Assembly (NCBI RefSeq): GCF_023015885.1
Contig: NZ_JALKBE010000002.1
Span: forward strand, 248,001-312,000
Source: Aliiroseovarius sp. S1123
GTDB taxonomy: Bacteria > Pseudomonadota > Alphaproteobacteria > Rhodobacterales > Rhodobacteraceae
Direction: 5' to 3'
DNA length: 64,000 nt
Both the position numbers and the translations under genes were made by a program. Below, in pieces: positions 1 through 9,331 of this stretch. Below the pieces are notes generated by a model that saw nothing but the letters and a program-made list of their open reading frames with translations, ran no database searches and was not told where the DNA came from. Each line of letters opens with the position of its first letter. Position 1 is the stretch's first letter.

Positions 1-295
1 TCAGGCCTTTGACGCCATCCGAGGTGATCAGACGTTCAGCTGCAGCGGTCGCGGCTGCACTGTCTACACAAGTCGAATCGGCGCGCACGCTTACGACGGT
101 CTTGCCACCAAGAAGCAGGCCCGAGGCCGACACTTCTTCCATCGCCAGCTCTGCGCCGCCAGCCATGTGCGGGGTCAGGCTTTCAATCGGGCCGGTGTAG
201 CCAAGAATTGTGCCAAGCTTGATTGCGTGGTCGTCAGCATGTGCAACGCCACCGACCAGTGCAGTTGCGACGGTTGCCATAAGAAGTTTTTTCAT
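1..295 (-). CDS. ABC transporter periplasmic substrate-binding protein, partial (C-terminus beyond the left edge)
   Basis: The reading frame runs from ATG at 295 to the window edge, so about 98 N-terminal residues are visible. They begin with a Sec signal peptide (basic MKK, hydrophobic core, AHA cleavage site at residues 18-20). The mature part resembles the start of type I periplasmic binding proteins (Peripla_BP_6/LivJ-like): IKLGTILGYTGPIE near residues 25-38, an ELAMEEV helix, and a D-S-T-C-V-D segment followed by an AAAERLI helix. A GGGAG Shine-Dalgarno lies upstream of the start. The family delivers branched-chain amino acids or related small molecules to an ABC permease. The ligand cannot be told from this fragment, and the transporter genes would lie outside the window. 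Confidence 0.8.
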   Translation of the reverse strand, partial: MKKLLMATVATALVGGVAHADDHAIKLGTILGYTGPIESLTPHMAGGAELAMEEVSASGLLLGGKTVVSVRADSTCVDSAAATAAAERLITSDGVKGL

Positions 296-556
296 TTTTG
301 TTCTCCCAATTGGAAAATTCCGGTCTCGACCCTAGGCGCGTACTTCGGAAAAGAAAAGGCCGAAGCAGGCGATTTGCTCAAAAAAACCGTTGGTATTAAC
401 GGGCCATCAGGCTCTGGTCGTAACGAGGCATAATCGTCGCTGTTCTGCCATTCTTGCTTGATCCGGATTTCTGCGCGCGCGAAATGCGTCAGCTTGAAAT
501 CCAAATGCGCCAAGCGTCAACGTGATGTCCGAATTCAGAGGGCAAACTGCACAGAG

Positions 557-1543
557 TTATGCAGGTTTGGCCCCACGACTGCCGCGTTCACGATAGGGTG
601 TTGTGTCGTAATGTGACCGGTAGCACTTCGAGAAATGCGAGGGGCTGGAGAACCCACAGGACAGGGCCACGTTAATCACGCTCATATCCGTTTGCATCAA
701 CAAGTTGCGGGCCTTTTGCAGGCGCAGTTCCATGTAGTAGCGCTTGGGCGAGCGGTTCAAATAGCGGCGGAACAGACGTTCCAACTGGCGCGTAGACATG
801 CCCACTTCGCTGGCCAGAACCGACGGCGAGATCGGCTCTTCGATATTGGCTTCCATCTTGCGGATCACGTCGCTGAGCTTGGGGTGGCGTACACCGATGC
901 GGGTCGGCACGGACAAACGCTGGCTGTCGCTTTCGGTACGGATCGAGGTGTAAATCTGCTGGTCGGCAACCACGTTGGCGATGTCTTCGCCCTGATCCTC
1001 GGCAATGATTTTCAGAATCAAGTCGATGGCAGCGGTACCTCCTGCTGCGGTCATGATCTTCCCATCAATCACGAAAACACACTTGGTCAAATCGACGTCT
1101 TCAAATTCTTCGATGAAGCTGTCGTGATTTTCCCAGTGGATGGTCGCACGCCTGTCGTTCAGAAGACCGGCCTTGGCAAGGATATGCGCAGCGGTACACA
1201 AAGCCGCGATGCGAACACCGCGCCGTGCTTCGCGACGCAACCAGTTCATTAATTTGGTGCTGCATTTGCTTTGGGCATCAACGCCAGACACCAAGACCAG
1301 GGTGTCATCCCTCCGCAGCTCTTCAAGCGGGCCATCCGCGACGAAGCATGGCCCGGCAGAGGATGCTACTGGACCGCCGTCTTCCGACAGGATCACCCAG
1401 TCATAAAGCTTCTTTCCGCTGGCACGGTTTGCGATCCGAAGTGCATCGATGGCGCCTGCGAAGCTCAAAAGGGTGAAGCCGTCAACAAGAACGAACACAA
1501 ACCGACGCGCGGATTGATCATTCATCTCTGACAGTTTGGTCAT
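557..1543 (-). CDS. GlxA family AraC-type transcriptional regulator (DJ-1/PfpI-like domain plus AraC HTH)
   Basis: A protein of about 328 aa with an N-terminal DJ-1/PfpI-like (class I glutamine amidotransferase-like) domain, roughly residues 10-170, and a C-terminal double helix-turn-helix of the AraC/XylS family, roughly 220-310. The HTH motifs SPSVLASEVGMSTRQLERLF and INVALSCGFSSPSHFSKCYR are both intact. This is the architecture of GlxA/GbdR/CdhR regulators, which in proteobacteria often control quaternary-amine or amino-acid catabolism; the target here is unknown. The frame stays open up to 1615 (TTG). I chose ATG 1543 because it follows a GGGTG element and removes a non-conserved N-terminal tail. 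It lies upstream of the truncated binding-protein gene on the same strand, so it may regulate that transporter; this is inference. Confidence 0.85.
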   Translation of the reverse strand: MTKLSEMNDQSARRFVFVLVDGFTLLSFAGAIDALRIANRASGKKLYDWVILSEDGGPVASSAGPCFVADGPLEELRRDDTLVLVSGVDAQSKCSTKLMNWLRREARRGVRIAALCTAAHILAKAGLLNDRRATIHWENHDSFIEEFEDVDLTKCVFVIDGKIMTAAGGTAAIDLILKIIAEDQGEDIANVVADQQIYTSIRTESDSQRLSVPTRIGVRHPKLSDVIRKMEANIEEPISPSVLASEVGMSTRQLERLFRRYLNRSPKRYYMELRLQKARNLLMQTDMSVINVALSCGFSSPSHFSKCYRSHYDTTPYRERGSRGAKPA

Positions 1544-1780
1544 CCGACTCACCCTTTTCTTCATGGGTTCTATAAAGGTAGCGACAAATTCAGCAGGTTT
1601 AGAGGCCCACAGCAAGTCGCTTTTTTACCAATCATAGCGTACCTATGCATATGCGACAAACGATGGGAATTTTCCGTCATATTGCTGTTTCACAACTCTG
1701 TTTGCACGTTAACGTCGGACAGGATAAAAGAGGCGTCGCCCCGCATCGTGGGCGAAGACAGATAGTTTACGGAGAAAACC

Positions 1781-3154
1781 ATGACGGAGTGGGACAAGTC
1801 GACCTGGCGCAACAAGCCAAGGGTACAGATGCCAGACTATACCGATCCGGCCGCACTGGCCGAGGTCGAGGCGCAACTTGCAAAGTATCCGCCCTTGGTT
1901 TTTGCCGGCGAGGCCATGCGCCTGCGCGAAGAGCTGGGCCGTGCCTCGCGTGGTGAAGCGTTCCTGCTGCAAGGCGGTGACTGCGCCGAAAGCTTCGCCG
2001 ATTTCTCGGCTGATGGCATTCGTGACACGTTTAAAGTCATGCTGCAGATGGCGATGGTTCTGACTTTTGGCGCCAAGGTGCCGGTCGTCAAAGTTGGCCG
2101 TATGGCCGGTCAGTTCGCCAAGCCGCGCTCGGCCCCGACTGAGACCATGGATGGCATCGAGCTGCCCAGCTACCGCGGTGACATCATCAACGAGCTGGAC
2201 TTCACCTCGGACGCCCGCATCCCAGATCCGCAGAAGATGTTGCAGGCCTATACGCAATCGGCAGCGACGCTGAACCTGCTGCGCGCGTTCTCGACCGGTG
2301 GTCTGGCGGACGTGCACCAAGTGCACAAATGGACGTTGAACTTCACGGCCTCGGGCGAGGCTGAAAAGTACCGTGCCATGGCCGAGCGTATTCAGGACAG
2401 CCTTGATTTCATGCAGTCTGCTGGTGTGACAGCCGACCGTATGCACACGCTTCAGACGGTCGATTTCTACACCTCGCATGAAAGCCTGCTTCTGGAATAT
2501 GAAGAGGCGCTAACCCGTCTGGACGCGACAACCGGCAAAACCGTTGCAGGTTCGGGCCACATGTTGTGGATCGGCGACCGCACCCGTCAGCCTGATGGAG
2601 CACACGTGGAATTCCTGCGTGGCGTGATCAACCCAATCGGCCTGAAATGTGGCCCGACCACCACCGCGGAAGATCTGAAAGTTCTGCTTGAGAAGCTGAA
2701 CCCCGAGAACAAAGCGGGCCGCCTAACACTGATCGCGCGCTTCGGCGCCGGCAAAGTGGCCGAACACCTGCCGCGTCTGATCAAGACCGTTCAGGAAGAA
2801 GGCGCCAATGTTGTTTGGTCTTGCGACCCGATGCATGGCAACACGATCAAGTCGGCTTCGGGCTATAAAACCCGTCCGTTCGATAGCGTGCTGAAGGAAG
2901 TGCAAGAGTTCTTCGCTGTCCACAAAGCCGAAGGCTCGGTTCCCGGTGGCGTGCATTTCGAGATGACCGGCTCGGACGTGACCGAGTGCACTGGCGGCGT
3001 GCGTGCCGTGACCGACGAGGATCTGTCGGATCGCTATCACACCGCCTGTGACCCGCGCCTGAACGCCAGCCAGTCGCTGGAACTGGCTTTCCTGGTGGCA
3101 GAAGAGCTGTCGGCCCGTCGCAATGGCGATGCTCTTGCCGCCAAAGCCAGCTAA
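1781..3154 (+). CDS. aroG: Class II 3-deoxy-7-phosphoheptulonate (DAHP) synthase
   Basis: This 457-aa protein is a plant/mycobacterial-type (class II) DAHP synthase, which condenses phosphoenolpyruvate with erythrose 4-phosphate in the first step of the shikimate pathway (EC 2.5.1.54). Diagnostic segments are [55 protein letters not shown] and [15 protein letters not shown]. They contain the expected metal-binding Cys, His, Glu and Asp residues. Length is normal for the class. A GGAG element precedes the ATG by about 7 bases. It stands alone, with a strong hairpin terminator just after the stop, so it is probably monocistronic. aroK/aroB (about 13 kb) and aroQ (about 29 kb) supply later pathway steps. 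Confidence 0.96.
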   Translation: MTEWDKSTWRNKPRVQMPDYTDPAALAEVEAQLAKYPPLVFAGEAMRLREELGRASRGEAFLLQGGDCAESFADFSADGIRDTFKVMLQMAMVLTFGAKVPVVKVGRMAGQFAKPRSAPTETMDGIELPSYRGDIINELDFTSDARIPDPQKMLQAYTQSAATLNLLRAFSTGGLADVHQVHKWTLNFTASGEAEKYRAMAERIQDSLDFMQSAGVTADRMHTLQTVDFYTSHESLLLEYEEALTRLDATTGKTVAGSGHMLWIGDRTRQPDGAHVEFLRGVINPIGLKCGPTTTAEDLKVLLEKLNPENKAGRLTLIARFGAGKVAEHLPRLIKTVQEEGANVVWSCDPMHGNTIKSASGYKTRPFDSVLKEVQEFFAVHKAEGSVPGGVHFEMTGSDVTECTGGVRAVTDEDLSDRYHTACDPRLNASQSLELAFLVAEELSARRNGDALAAKAS

Positions 3155-3176
3155 GCGTCAACGTTGATCGAAAGAG

Positions 3177-3208
3177 AAAACGCCCCGGCAATGTCACCGG
3201 GGCGTTTT
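3177..3208 (+). terminator. Intrinsic terminator after DAHP synthase
   Basis: A perfect 12-bp inverted repeat (AAAACGCCCCGG and CCGGGGCGTTTT) with an 8-base loop begins 22 bases after the DAHP synthase stop. The T tract at the end of the right arm continues as CATTT. Confidence 0.85.
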
Positions 3209-3259
3209 CATTTGCCCGAAGCAGTGCAGAACGCCCCTTGCTCCCGCGTACAGGCAAAT

Positions 3260-4075
3260 TTAGTTGGACGTCACCAATTTCAGATGCGCCCGTTTTCCAG
3301 TCCCGGAATTAAGAGTTTCCTCGTGCAGACTGAAATGCCGCTGCGCCTCGGCGAAGCTGTGAAACGCATTGTCTTTACCAGGATTGGGCTCACGATAGAC
3401 ATGCCCCATGTGCAGACCCGGGCTGGTGCCCAAGCGCAGATCCATTGTCTCGCGTGACCGGTTTGTTGCGCCTTTGATCTGGTCATAGGCTTTCTGGGAT
3501 GTCACCAACGACGCAGTAGTATCTGCCTTGACGATGATGGCTGTCGTTTCGACCGACCGGATCGAAAACCGATGCGGACCGCGCTTCAGATCTCCGTCAA
3601 CTTGCAATGCGCCAAGCACGCGTGTGATTTGACCATCCTCATCGCGCAACGGCAGCATCACCATCTGCGCCTCGACGGGCTTGCGGAAAGCTCTGGGCGC
3701 GGTGGTCAGAGACAAGGTGATCTGCGCGGGCATATCGAACAATGCTTCAAGCGCGCGATGCAGCTCTTTGCGGGCGTCGGCCTCAAAGAAGACCGAGATC
3801 GGCATTCCACGGACTTCCATGTCCATGACGTCATTCAGATGCTGCCCCGCCAGCCGGATACGGGCCAGTCCCGGCGCAATCTTTTCAAGGATGAAGGCTT
3901 CGTGCAGGGCACCCGCCATACCGCGCGGATCAATTTCTTGCCGGGTGGGGCAAAGACGTCCGTCGCACAGTGCATGCCAATAGGCTTCGACCTGCGCAAT
4001 CGCAGGATAGGTTTTGCCCTGCCGGGCCGACAACAGCGAGACAACATTCCCGTTACTCAGATACTCGATTTTCAT
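3260..4075 (-). CDS. PAS_5-family PAS domain protein
   Basis: This 271-aa soluble protein has an N-terminal PAS-like region (about residues 25-145) of the type grouped as PAS_5 in alphaproteobacteria. It contains WHALCDGRLCPTRQEIDP, LHEAFILEKIAPGLARIRLAG and the FFEADARKELHRALEALF helix. No kinase, GGDEF, HTH or membrane segment follows, so it looks like a stand-alone sensor or adaptor. The ligand and partners are unknown. Single-PAS proteins such as Caulobacter MopJ act on the CtrA pathway, but relatedness to this protein is not established here. It is divergent from yicC, with 160 bp of AT-rich DNA between them carrying GTTAAC-containing motifs. Confidence 0.75.
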   Translation of the reverse strand: MKIEYLSNGNVVSLLSARQGKTYPAIAQVEAYWHALCDGRLCPTRQEIDPRGMAGALHEAFILEKIAPGLARIRLAGQHLNDVMDMEVRGMPISVFFEADARKELHRALEALFDMPAQITLSLTTAPRAFRKPVEAQMVMLPLRDEDGQITRVLGALQVDGDLKRGPHRFSIRSVETTAIIVKADTTASLVTSQKAYDQIKGATNRSRETMDLRLGTSPGLHMGHVYREPNPGKDNAFHSFAEAQRHFSLHEETLNSGTGKRAHLKLVTSN

Positions 4076-4221
4076 CTCTTTGTTCCCGACAATCTGGCCC
4101 TAGATGGGATCCGTCTGATCCTTGTTCATTCGGTGACCGTTTGTTAACGAATACGTAGGTAATGCTTACCGATGTCTTAATATGTCATATTCTGATCGAA
4201 TTTGGCGGAAAATCTTATCAA

Positions 4222-4229
4222 ATGGTTAA
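4222..4229 (-). promoter_or_regulatory. Possible CtrA half-site (TTAACCAT) next to the yicC start
   Basis: ATGGTTAA on the plus strand reads TTAACCAT on the minus strand, which matches the CtrA half-site known from Caulobacter and other alphaproteobacteria. A second GTTAAC lies at 4143-4148. The element ends 6 bases before the assigned yicC ATG, where no Shine-Dalgarno is visible. One 8-mer can occur by chance. Confidence 0.25.
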
Positions 4230-4235
4230 CTACCC

Positions 4236-5129
4236 ATGATTTACTCGATGACCGGATACGCCAGTGCCACTGGGGAACTGAATGGATTTACCTGGGTCTG
4301 GGATCTGCGATCGGTCAATGCGCGGGGGCTCGACATCCGGCTGCGACTGCCCGACGGGCTGGATGGCGTGGAAGACACGCTGCGCAAGGCACTGAAGCAA
4401 AAGATCGCGCGGGGGAATGTCTCGGTCACCTTGCGCGTCTCTCATCCGGATGACGACGGTCAGTACGCGGTGAACCCAGAGCGGCTGGGGCAGGCGATCT
4501 CGCACCTTCTGGCAATCTCGACCGAGGCCGAGATGCGCGGGCTGGCTGTAACACCGGTTTCGGCGACAGAGATCGCTCAGCTGCGCGGTGTGATCGAAGT
4601 ACGCGCAGCGGACGCAGATAGCCGCGCGCCACTGATTGAAGCGCTAAAAGAACAGATCCCGGCATTGATCGAGGCTTTCATGTCGTCGCGACAAGAAGAA
4701 GGCCAAGCACTGGCTGATATCATGGCCGGGCAGGTGGATCAGGTGGAAACCCTTGTCGCGCAGGCGGAAGCACTTCTAGATGACCGCGCTCAGGCACAAG
4801 CCGATGCACTGCAAGATGCGCTGGCCCGGGTCATGGACGCGACTGAAGGCGCCGATCCTGATCGCGTGGCACAAGAGCTCGCCTTGATTGCCGTCAAAAC
4901 CGATGTGCGCGAAGAGCTGGACCGCCTGAAGGCCCATTTGTCCGTTGCAAGGTCGCACTTGACTGCAGGGGACCCCGCGGGTCGCAAGCTCGACTTCCTG
5001 ATGCAAGAGTTCAACCGCGAGGCCAACACCTTGTGTTCCAAGGCACAATTTAACGAACTGACCCGAGTGGGGCTTGACCTGAAGCATGTGATTGATCAGA
5101 TGCGCGAGCAAGTTCAGAACGTGGAGTGA
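4236..5129 (+). CDS. YicC/YloC family endoribonuclease
   Basis: This 297-aa protein has both family domains: the YicC_N region starting [15 protein letters not shown] with [18 protein letters not shown], and the DUF1732-type C-terminus with [28 protein letters not shown] and [10 protein letters not shown]. Members are endoribonucleases implicated in RNA decay. The gene is immediately upstream of gmk (4 bases between stop and next start), an association common in bacteria, followed by a gamma carbonic anhydrase, so the three form an operon. No clear Shine-Dalgarno precedes the ATG; the MTGY motif is normally very N-terminal, which supports this start. A CtrA-like half-site lies directly upstream. 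Confidence 0.93.
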   Translation: MIYSMTGYASATGELNGFTWVWDLRSVNARGLDIRLRLPDGLDGVEDTLRKALKQKIARGNVSVTLRVSHPDDDGQYAVNPERLGQAISHLLAISTEAEMRGLAVTPVSATEIAQLRGVIEVRAADADSRAPLIEALKEQIPALIEAFMSSRQEEGQALADIMAGQVDQVETLVAQAEALLDDRAQAQADALQDALARVMDATEGADPDRVAQELALIAVKTDVREELDRLKAHLSVARSHLTAGDPAGRKLDFLMQEFNREANTLCSKAQFNELTRVGLDLKHVIDQMREQVQNVE

Positions 5130-5133
5130 CCCC

Positions 5134-5787
5134 ATGAGTACCCCCGAAAACCGTCGCGGCCTTCTTATCATCCTGTCCTCGCCATCCGGTGCGGGGAAGT
5201 CAACGCTGGCCAAGCGGCTGATGGAATGGGACCCGACGCTCAGCTTCTCGGTCTCGGCCACCACCCGTGCACCGCGCGAAGGCGAAGTCGACGGCAAGGA
5301 TTATCACTTCGTCGAAGAAGCAAAGTTCAAGGACATGGTGATCAAGGGCGAGATGCTGGAGCACGCCCACGTCTTCGGGAACTTCTACGGCTCGCCCGCA
5401 GAACCCGTGCGCCGCGCCATTGAAAGCGGCAAGGACGTGTTGTTTGACGTGGACTGGCAGGGCGAGGTGCAGATCCGCAATTCATCCATGGCGTCGCATT
5501 CCCTGTCGATCTTCATCCTGCCGCCGTCGATCACTGAACTGCGCTCGCGTCTGGTTGGTCGCGGTCAGGACAGCGACGAGGTGATCCAGAAGCGGATGCA
5601 GAAAAGCTGGGACGAGATCAGCCACTGGGGCAGCTACGATTACGTGCTGGTGAATGACGATCTAGAAGAGACAGCGCAAAGGCTGATCACCATCGTCGAA
5701 GCCACCCGCCAGCGCCGCAATCAGCAGCCAAGCCTGTTGGATCACGTGCGCAAGCTGCAAGCCGAATTTGAGGAGGGAGACGCATGA
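5134..5787 (+). CDS. gmk: Guanylate kinase
   Basis: This 217-aa cytosolic enzyme phosphorylates GMP to GDP with ATP (EC 2.7.4.8). The P-loop [10 protein letters not shown] is at residues 15-24. It is followed by the GMP-binding region [20 protein letters not shown] and the FYGSP motif, then [10 protein letters not shown] (Walker B region) and the lid segment with [17 protein letters not shown]. The frame remains open upstream into yicC (to 5092), but ATG 5134 sits 4 bases after the yicC stop, is preceded by GTGGAG, and gives the standard length. The gene ends in an ATGA overlap with the carbonic anhydrase gene, indicating translational coupling. Confidence 0.97.
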   Translation: MSTPENRRGLLIILSSPSGAGKSTLAKRLMEWDPTLSFSVSATTRAPREGEVDGKDYHFVEEAKFKDMVIKGEMLEHAHVFGNFYGSPAEPVRRAIESGKDVLFDVDWQGEVQIRNSSMASHSLSIFILPPSITELRSRLVGRGQDSDEVIQKRMQKSWDEISHWGSYDYVLVNDDLEETAQRLITIVEATRQRRNQQPSLLDHVRKLQAEFEEGDA

Positions 5788-6302
5788 TCTATGAATTGGA
5801 CGGGATTGCCCCGGACATCGCCGAAGACGCGTTCATCGCGCCGGATGCTAACCTGATTGGCAAGGTGCAGATCGATTCGAAAGCCTCGGTTTGGTTCGGC
5901 TCGACCCTGCGCGGCGATAACGAGCTGATCCATGTGGGCGCGGGCTCGAATGTGCAGGAAAACTGCGTCTTTCACACCGATATGGGCTTTCCGCTGACCA
6001 TCGGTCAGAACGTCACCGTGGGCCACAAGGTGCTGCTGCACGGCTGCACAATCGGCGACGGCAGCTTGATCGGCATGAACGCCACCGTGATGAACGGCGC
6101 GGTGATCGGCAAAAACTGCCTGATCGGGGCAGGGGCGCTGGTGACTGAAGGCAAGGTGATCCCGGATGGCTCGATGGTTCTGGGCGCACCGGGCAAAGTG
6201 GTGCGCGAGCTGGACGCGGCGGCGATCAAGGGGCTCGAGGCTTCGGCGCTGGGGTATCAGGCGAATGCGGCGCGGTTCTTGAAGGGGTTGCGGGCTAGTT
6301 AA
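5784..6302 (+). CDS. Gamma-class carbonic anhydrase family protein (hexapeptide repeat)
   Basis: This 172-aa left-handed beta-helix protein contains repeated hexapeptides ([36 protein letters not shown]). The three metal-ligand histidines of the gamma carbonic anhydrase family are in place as H64 (FHTD), H81 (VGHK) and H86 (LLHGC). Bacterial members of this YrdA/PaaY/CaiE-like branch are trimers; many lack demonstrated CO2-hydration activity, so function is by family only. The start codon overlaps the gmk stop (ATGA). Codon use matches the core genome, in contrast with the AT-rich gene that follows. Confidence 0.9.
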   Translation: MIYELDGIAPDIAEDAFIAPDANLIGKVQIDSKASVWFGSTLRGDNELIHVGAGSNVQENCVFHTDMGFPLTIGQNVTVGHKVLLHGCTIGDGSLIGMNATVMNGAVIGKNCLIGAGALVTEGKVIPDGSMVLGAPGKVVRELDAAAIKGLEASALGYQANAARFLKGLRAS

Positions 6303-6361
6303 TCGATAGTCCAAATCCTTCTACAAGTTTGGTCGCTATATAAATTTGGAAGTTTTAGACA

Positions 6362-6715
6362 ATGAAAAGCGCTTACCTACTATTACTTTCAATCCTGGCG
6401 CTGTCGTCCTGCTCTGTAGCGTTGTCTGAAGAACGAAAATCTTGGCCTAGAACCTGTGACGCGGCTGTTGAACAAATTTTAGCTGAGTTGCCCGAAGGCG
6501 AGCAGAGAAAGCTGGCAGAGTTCAATGAGGATGACCTGATTCAGCTTCACCTTAGTTTCGGAATGGGAATTCGAAATCAATTTGGGCTTTGGGCGGGTAA
6601 CTGGCAACTGACTAAGGATTGCAGTGGCTCCACGTCCACTCATCCTGATGAGGTATCTTCAATCGTCACTGAGAAAACGTGGAAACGGGTTAGAGAAAAG
6701 TTCGGAGTGCAGTAA
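6362..6715 (+). CDS. Small DUF6794-like lipoprotein, AT-rich
   Basis: This 117-aa protein has a lipoprotein signal peptide with lipobox L14-S-S-C17, so the mature protein is probably anchored to a membrane by its N-terminal Cys. The body has SWPRTCDAAVEQIL, DLIQLHLSFG, IRNQFGLWAGN (70-80) and a C-terminal HPDEVSSIV segment. This pattern resembles the widespread but uncharacterised DUF6794 family (from memory). Base composition and codon use are clearly more AT-rich than both neighbours (many AAA, GAA, TTA and CTA codons), suggesting recent acquisition. It sits 59 bp after the carbonic anhydrase gene and is followed by a hairpin terminator. Function unknown. Confidence 0.7.
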   Translation: MKSAYLLLLSILALSSCSVALSEERKSWPRTCDAAVEQILAELPEGEQRKLAEFNEDDLIQLHLSFGMGIRNQFGLWAGNWQLTKDCSGSTSTHPDEVSSIVTEKTWKRVREKFGVQ

Positions 6716-6744
6716 ACAGCCGGCCAACTTGCAAACTAAGTAGA

Positions 6745-6770
6745 AAGGGCCACCCAATCGGGCGGCCCTT
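6745..6770. terminator. Probable terminator between the convergent DUF6794-like and peroxiredoxin genes
   Basis: The arms AAGGGCC and GGCCCTT enclose an inner CCC/GGG pairing, giving a hairpin with one mismatch. It lies between two converging stop codons and may serve both strands. Confidence 0.6.
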
Positions 6771-6791
6771 CGTCATTCTATCTGCAATCGC

Positions 6792-7337
6792 TTATGCGAC
6801 GGCTTCTTTGGCCTCTTTCAGCCATGCCAGAACGGTTTCCGGTGCGCTTTCGCCATAGGGATCTTCGCCGTGGTTGTCTGCGCGGCCGGGCTCTTCGAAC
6901 CATGCTTCAACAACACCGTCATTGATGACGGCGGCATAGCGCCACGAGCGGGCGCCGAAGCCCAGGTTGTCTTTCTGAACCAGCATCCCCATCAGGCGGG
7001 TGAACTCGCCCGAGCCATCGGGGATGACTTTGACGTTTTCCAGCTCTTGGTTGCGGGCCCAAGCGTTCATGACGAAGCTGTCGTTGACCGACATGCAGTA
7101 GATCTCGTCGATGCCTTCAGCTGCGAAATCGGCAAAGCCGTTTTCGTAACCGGGCAGCTGATAGGTCGAGCAGGTCGGGGTGAACGCGCCGGGCAGCGAG
7201 AACAGAACAACGCGCTTGCCTTTGAAGTAATCGTCCGAGGTCATGTCCTGCCAACGGAACGGGTTCGGGCCTTCGATGCTTTCATCACGAACGCGGGTGC
7301 GGAAGGTGATGTTGGGGACGGTAACGCCTGCTTTCAT
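6792..7337 (-). CDS. Peroxiredoxin, Prx5-like (AhpC/TSA superfamily)
   Basis: This 181-aa thiol peroxidase reduces hydrogen peroxide and alkyl hydroperoxides. The peroxidatic Cys is C56 in SLPGAFTPTCS, the signature of the Prx5/AhpE-like group. C81 in IYCMSVND could serve as a resolving residue. The conserved Arg region is in GFGARSWRYAAVI. There is no fused glutaredoxin domain, so reduction must come from a separate thiol donor. It is a stand-alone gene, convergent with the small lipoprotein gene. Starts at an ATG preceded by an AAAGGA Shine-Dalgarno. Confidence 0.94.
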   Translation of the reverse strand: MKAGVTVPNITFRTRVRDESIEGPNPFRWQDMTSDDYFKGKRVVLFSLPGAFTPTCSTYQLPGYENGFADFAAEGIDEIYCMSVNDSFVMNAWARNQELENVKVIPDGSGEFTRLMGMLVQKDNLGFGARSWRYAAVINDGVVEAWFEEPGRADNHGEDPYGESAPETVLAWLKEAKEAVA

Positions 7338-7568
7338 TGGGAAAATCCTTTACTGTCTAAGCGCGTGGCTGGGAATCGCTTCGCGCGTTGATGGAAGGAT
7401 TAGAACGATTCCAAAAGTCTCTCAATGGGGATTTTCTGCAGCGCGACAATTTGCTCGGCACCTGCTTTCGGCTATGCGCGTGATGCATATCAGAAAAGCA
7501 GGGTTTCAAGGTGACTTGGGGGCACGGTGCGCTTATATAGGTCAGAACTACTGGCCCGGAGGAAAGCC

Positions 7569-8519
7569 ATGCGTGATCTGAAAATCCCTGAAAGCCGCCA
7601 CCCTGAAAAGGCGCATCGCAAGGATAATGCTCAGCCCAAGAAACCCAGCTGGATCCGCGTGAAAGCACCCGGCGGCAAGGGCTATGCTGAGACGCATAAG
7701 ATCATGCGCGAAAACAATCTGGTCACCGTGTGCGAAGAGGCAGGCTGCCCCAATGCCGGCGAATGCTGGAGCCAAGGCCACGCCACCATGATGATCATGG
7801 GCGAGATCTGTACCCGTGGTTGCACCTTCTGCAACGTGGCCACCGGCAAGCCTGATGATCTGGACGCGTTCGAACCGGGCCGCGTGGCGCATGCGGTCAA
7901 GAAGCTGGGCCTGAACCATGTTGTGATCACGTCCGTAGACCGGGACGACCTGAAAGACGGTGGGGCAGAGCATTTTGCCCAGACCATCCGCGCCGTACGT
8001 CACCAGTCGCCGGACACGACGATCGAAATCCTGACGCCGGATTTCCTGAAATGTGACGACAGCGTGCTGGAAACCGTCGTTGAAGCGCGTCCAGACGTGT
8101 TCAATCACAACCTCGAAACCGTTCCGGGCCTTTATCCCGAAGTACGCCCCGGTGCGCGCTATTTCCACTCGCTGCGCTTGCTGCAGCGCGTGAAAGAGCT
8201 GGACCCCTCGATGTTTACCAAATCGGGCATCATGGTCGGGCTTGGCGAGGATCGACAGTCGGTCATGCAGATCATGGATGACATGCGCGCCGCAGACATC
8301 GATTTCCTGACCATCGGGCAGTATCTGCAGCCGACGCCGAAGCACCACGCGGTGGAACGCTTTGTGCATCCGGACGAGTTCAAGGATTACGAGACGGCGG
8401 CCTATGGAAAAGGCTTCCTGATGGTGTCCGCGACCCCGCTGACACGCTCGTCATATCACGCGGGCGACGACTTTGCGCAACTTCGTAAGGCGCGTGAAGA
8501 AAGTCTTGCAAAGGCCTGA
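7569..8519 (+). CDS. lipA: Lipoyl synthase
   Basis: This 316-aa radical SAM enzyme inserts two sulfurs into protein-bound octanoyl groups to make the lipoyl cofactor of 2-oxoacid dehydrogenases and the glycine cleavage system (EC 2.8.1.8). Both cluster motifs are present: auxiliary 4Fe-4S ligands C55, C60 and C66 ([12 protein letters not shown]) and radical-SAM ligands C81, C85 and C88 (CTRGCTFC). The C-terminal TRSSYHAG segment supplies the conserved Ser ligand. The frame is open from 7527, but ATG 7569 is preceded by an excellent CGGAGGAAA Shine-Dalgarno at 7558-7566. Confidence 0.97.
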   Translation: MRDLKIPESRHPEKAHRKDNAQPKKPSWIRVKAPGGKGYAETHKIMRENNLVTVCEEAGCPNAGECWSQGHATMMIMGEICTRGCTFCNVATGKPDDLDAFEPGRVAHAVKKLGLNHVVITSVDRDDLKDGGAEHFAQTIRAVRHQSPDTTIEILTPDFLKCDDSVLETVVEARPDVFNHNLETVPGLYPEVRPGARYFHSLRLLQRVKELDPSMFTKSGIMVGLGEDRQSVMQIMDDMRAADIDFLTIGQYLQPTPKHHAVERFVHPDEFKDYETAAYGKGFLMVSATPLTRSSYHAGDDFAQLRKAREESLAKA

Positions 8520-8524
8520 TAAGG

Positions 8525-8701
8525 TTAGGGTTTGGGCCTTCTGATGCGCTCGATCTCCATCCAATCGGGCGCGCCAATGAAGTATTCATACGCGAACAAC
8601 GCCAGACAGATCGCAATCACGGTCAAAACCAGCATCACCCGTTTGGCCGAGGGCGGATTGCGTGCCCATTTTGACATCCGGAGAAGCCAAAGCGGGTTCA
8701 T
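8525..8701 (-). CDS. Small single-pass membrane protein (58 aa), uncharacterised
   Basis: A short frame between lipA and hpt encodes 58 residues: a positively charged N-terminus (WLLRMSKWARN, PPSAKR), one hydrophobic segment of about 18 residues (VMLVLTVIAICLALFAY) and an acidic-to-basic tail ending RIRRPKP. It starts three bases downstream of the hpt stop on the same strand, so it is probably co-transcribed with hpt. The positive-inside pattern suggests a cytoplasmic N-terminus. I recognise no domain. Support comes from the plausible membrane topology and tight packing with hpt. It could be a conserved Rhodobacteraceae small protein, but I cannot search for it. Confidence 0.6.
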   Translation of the reverse strand: MNPLWLLRMSKWARNPPSAKRVMLVLTVIAICLALFAYEYFIGAPDWMEIERIRRPKP

Positions 8702-8704
8702 AGC

Positions 8705-9262
8705 TTAGTGTTCGCCGTCTTGGGTGTCTAGAAAGCGCACCTTGCCGATGTGGGGCAGGTTGCGATTGCGTTGGGCATAGTCGATGCCATAGCCCACGAC
8801 GAACTCGTCCGGGATCTCGAACCCGGTCCAGTCCGCCTTTACATTGACCTCGCGTCGGGACGGTTTGTCCAAAAGCGCGATGGTGCGTAGCTTGCGCGGG
8901 CCTTTGGCTTTAAGCAGCTTCACCACATGCTTCAGGGTAAAACCCGTATCGACGATGTCTTCGACGACCAGTACATCGCGCCCGGCAATCTCGCCCCGCA
9001 AATCCTTGAGAATGCGGACTTCCCGGCTGCTTTCGGTCGAATTTCCGTAAGAGGAGGCCTCCAGAAAGTCGACCTCGACCGGCAGATCAAGTTCGCGCAC
9101 CACATCGGCGATGAACACGAACGACCCCCTCAGTAACCCGACGACAATCAATTTGTCGGTACCATCGAACTCGTCGTGGATCTCTTTCGACAGTTCTTCC
9201 ACCCGCGCCGCGATTTGCTTGGCCGAGATGAGCGTATCAATGACATATGGTCGCTGAACCAT
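8705..9262 (-). CDS. hpt: Hypoxanthine phosphoribosyltransferase
   Basis: This 185-aa purine-salvage enzyme converts hypoxanthine (and guanine) plus PRPP to the nucleoside monophosphate (EC 2.4.2.8). The PRPP-binding signature [13 protein letters not shown] is at about 98-110. [18 protein letters not shown] and DFLEASSYG (phosphate and flexible-loop regions) and the C-terminal [11 protein letters not shown] confirm the family. The frame is open to 9730 antisense to the neighbouring COQ10-like gene. ATG 9262 gives the normal length and is preceded by GGGGGAAG. It is divergent from the COQ10-like gene with a 69-bp shared upstream region. Confidence 0.95.
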   Translation of the reverse strand: MVQRPYVIDTLISAKQIAARVEELSKEIHDEFDGTDKLIVVGLLRGSFVFIADVVRELDLPVEVDFLEASSYGNSTESSREVRILKDLRGEIAGRDVLVVEDIVDTGFTLKHVVKLLKAKGPRKLRTIALLDKPSRREVNVKADWTGFEIPDEFVVGYGIDYAQRNRNLPHIGKVRFLDTQDGEH

Positions 9263-9331
9263 TGCTTCCCCCTTGATTCTCGTCTGCATTCCTAAGACAT
9301 GTGCGTCTGACAGAGAAGGAAAAAGCCTAAC

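Noticed and set aside
1709-2479. Minus-strand 256-codon frame opposite DAHP synthase
   Set aside because: It is antisense to a conserved enzyme gene and gives an Arg/His-rich product without recognisable features.
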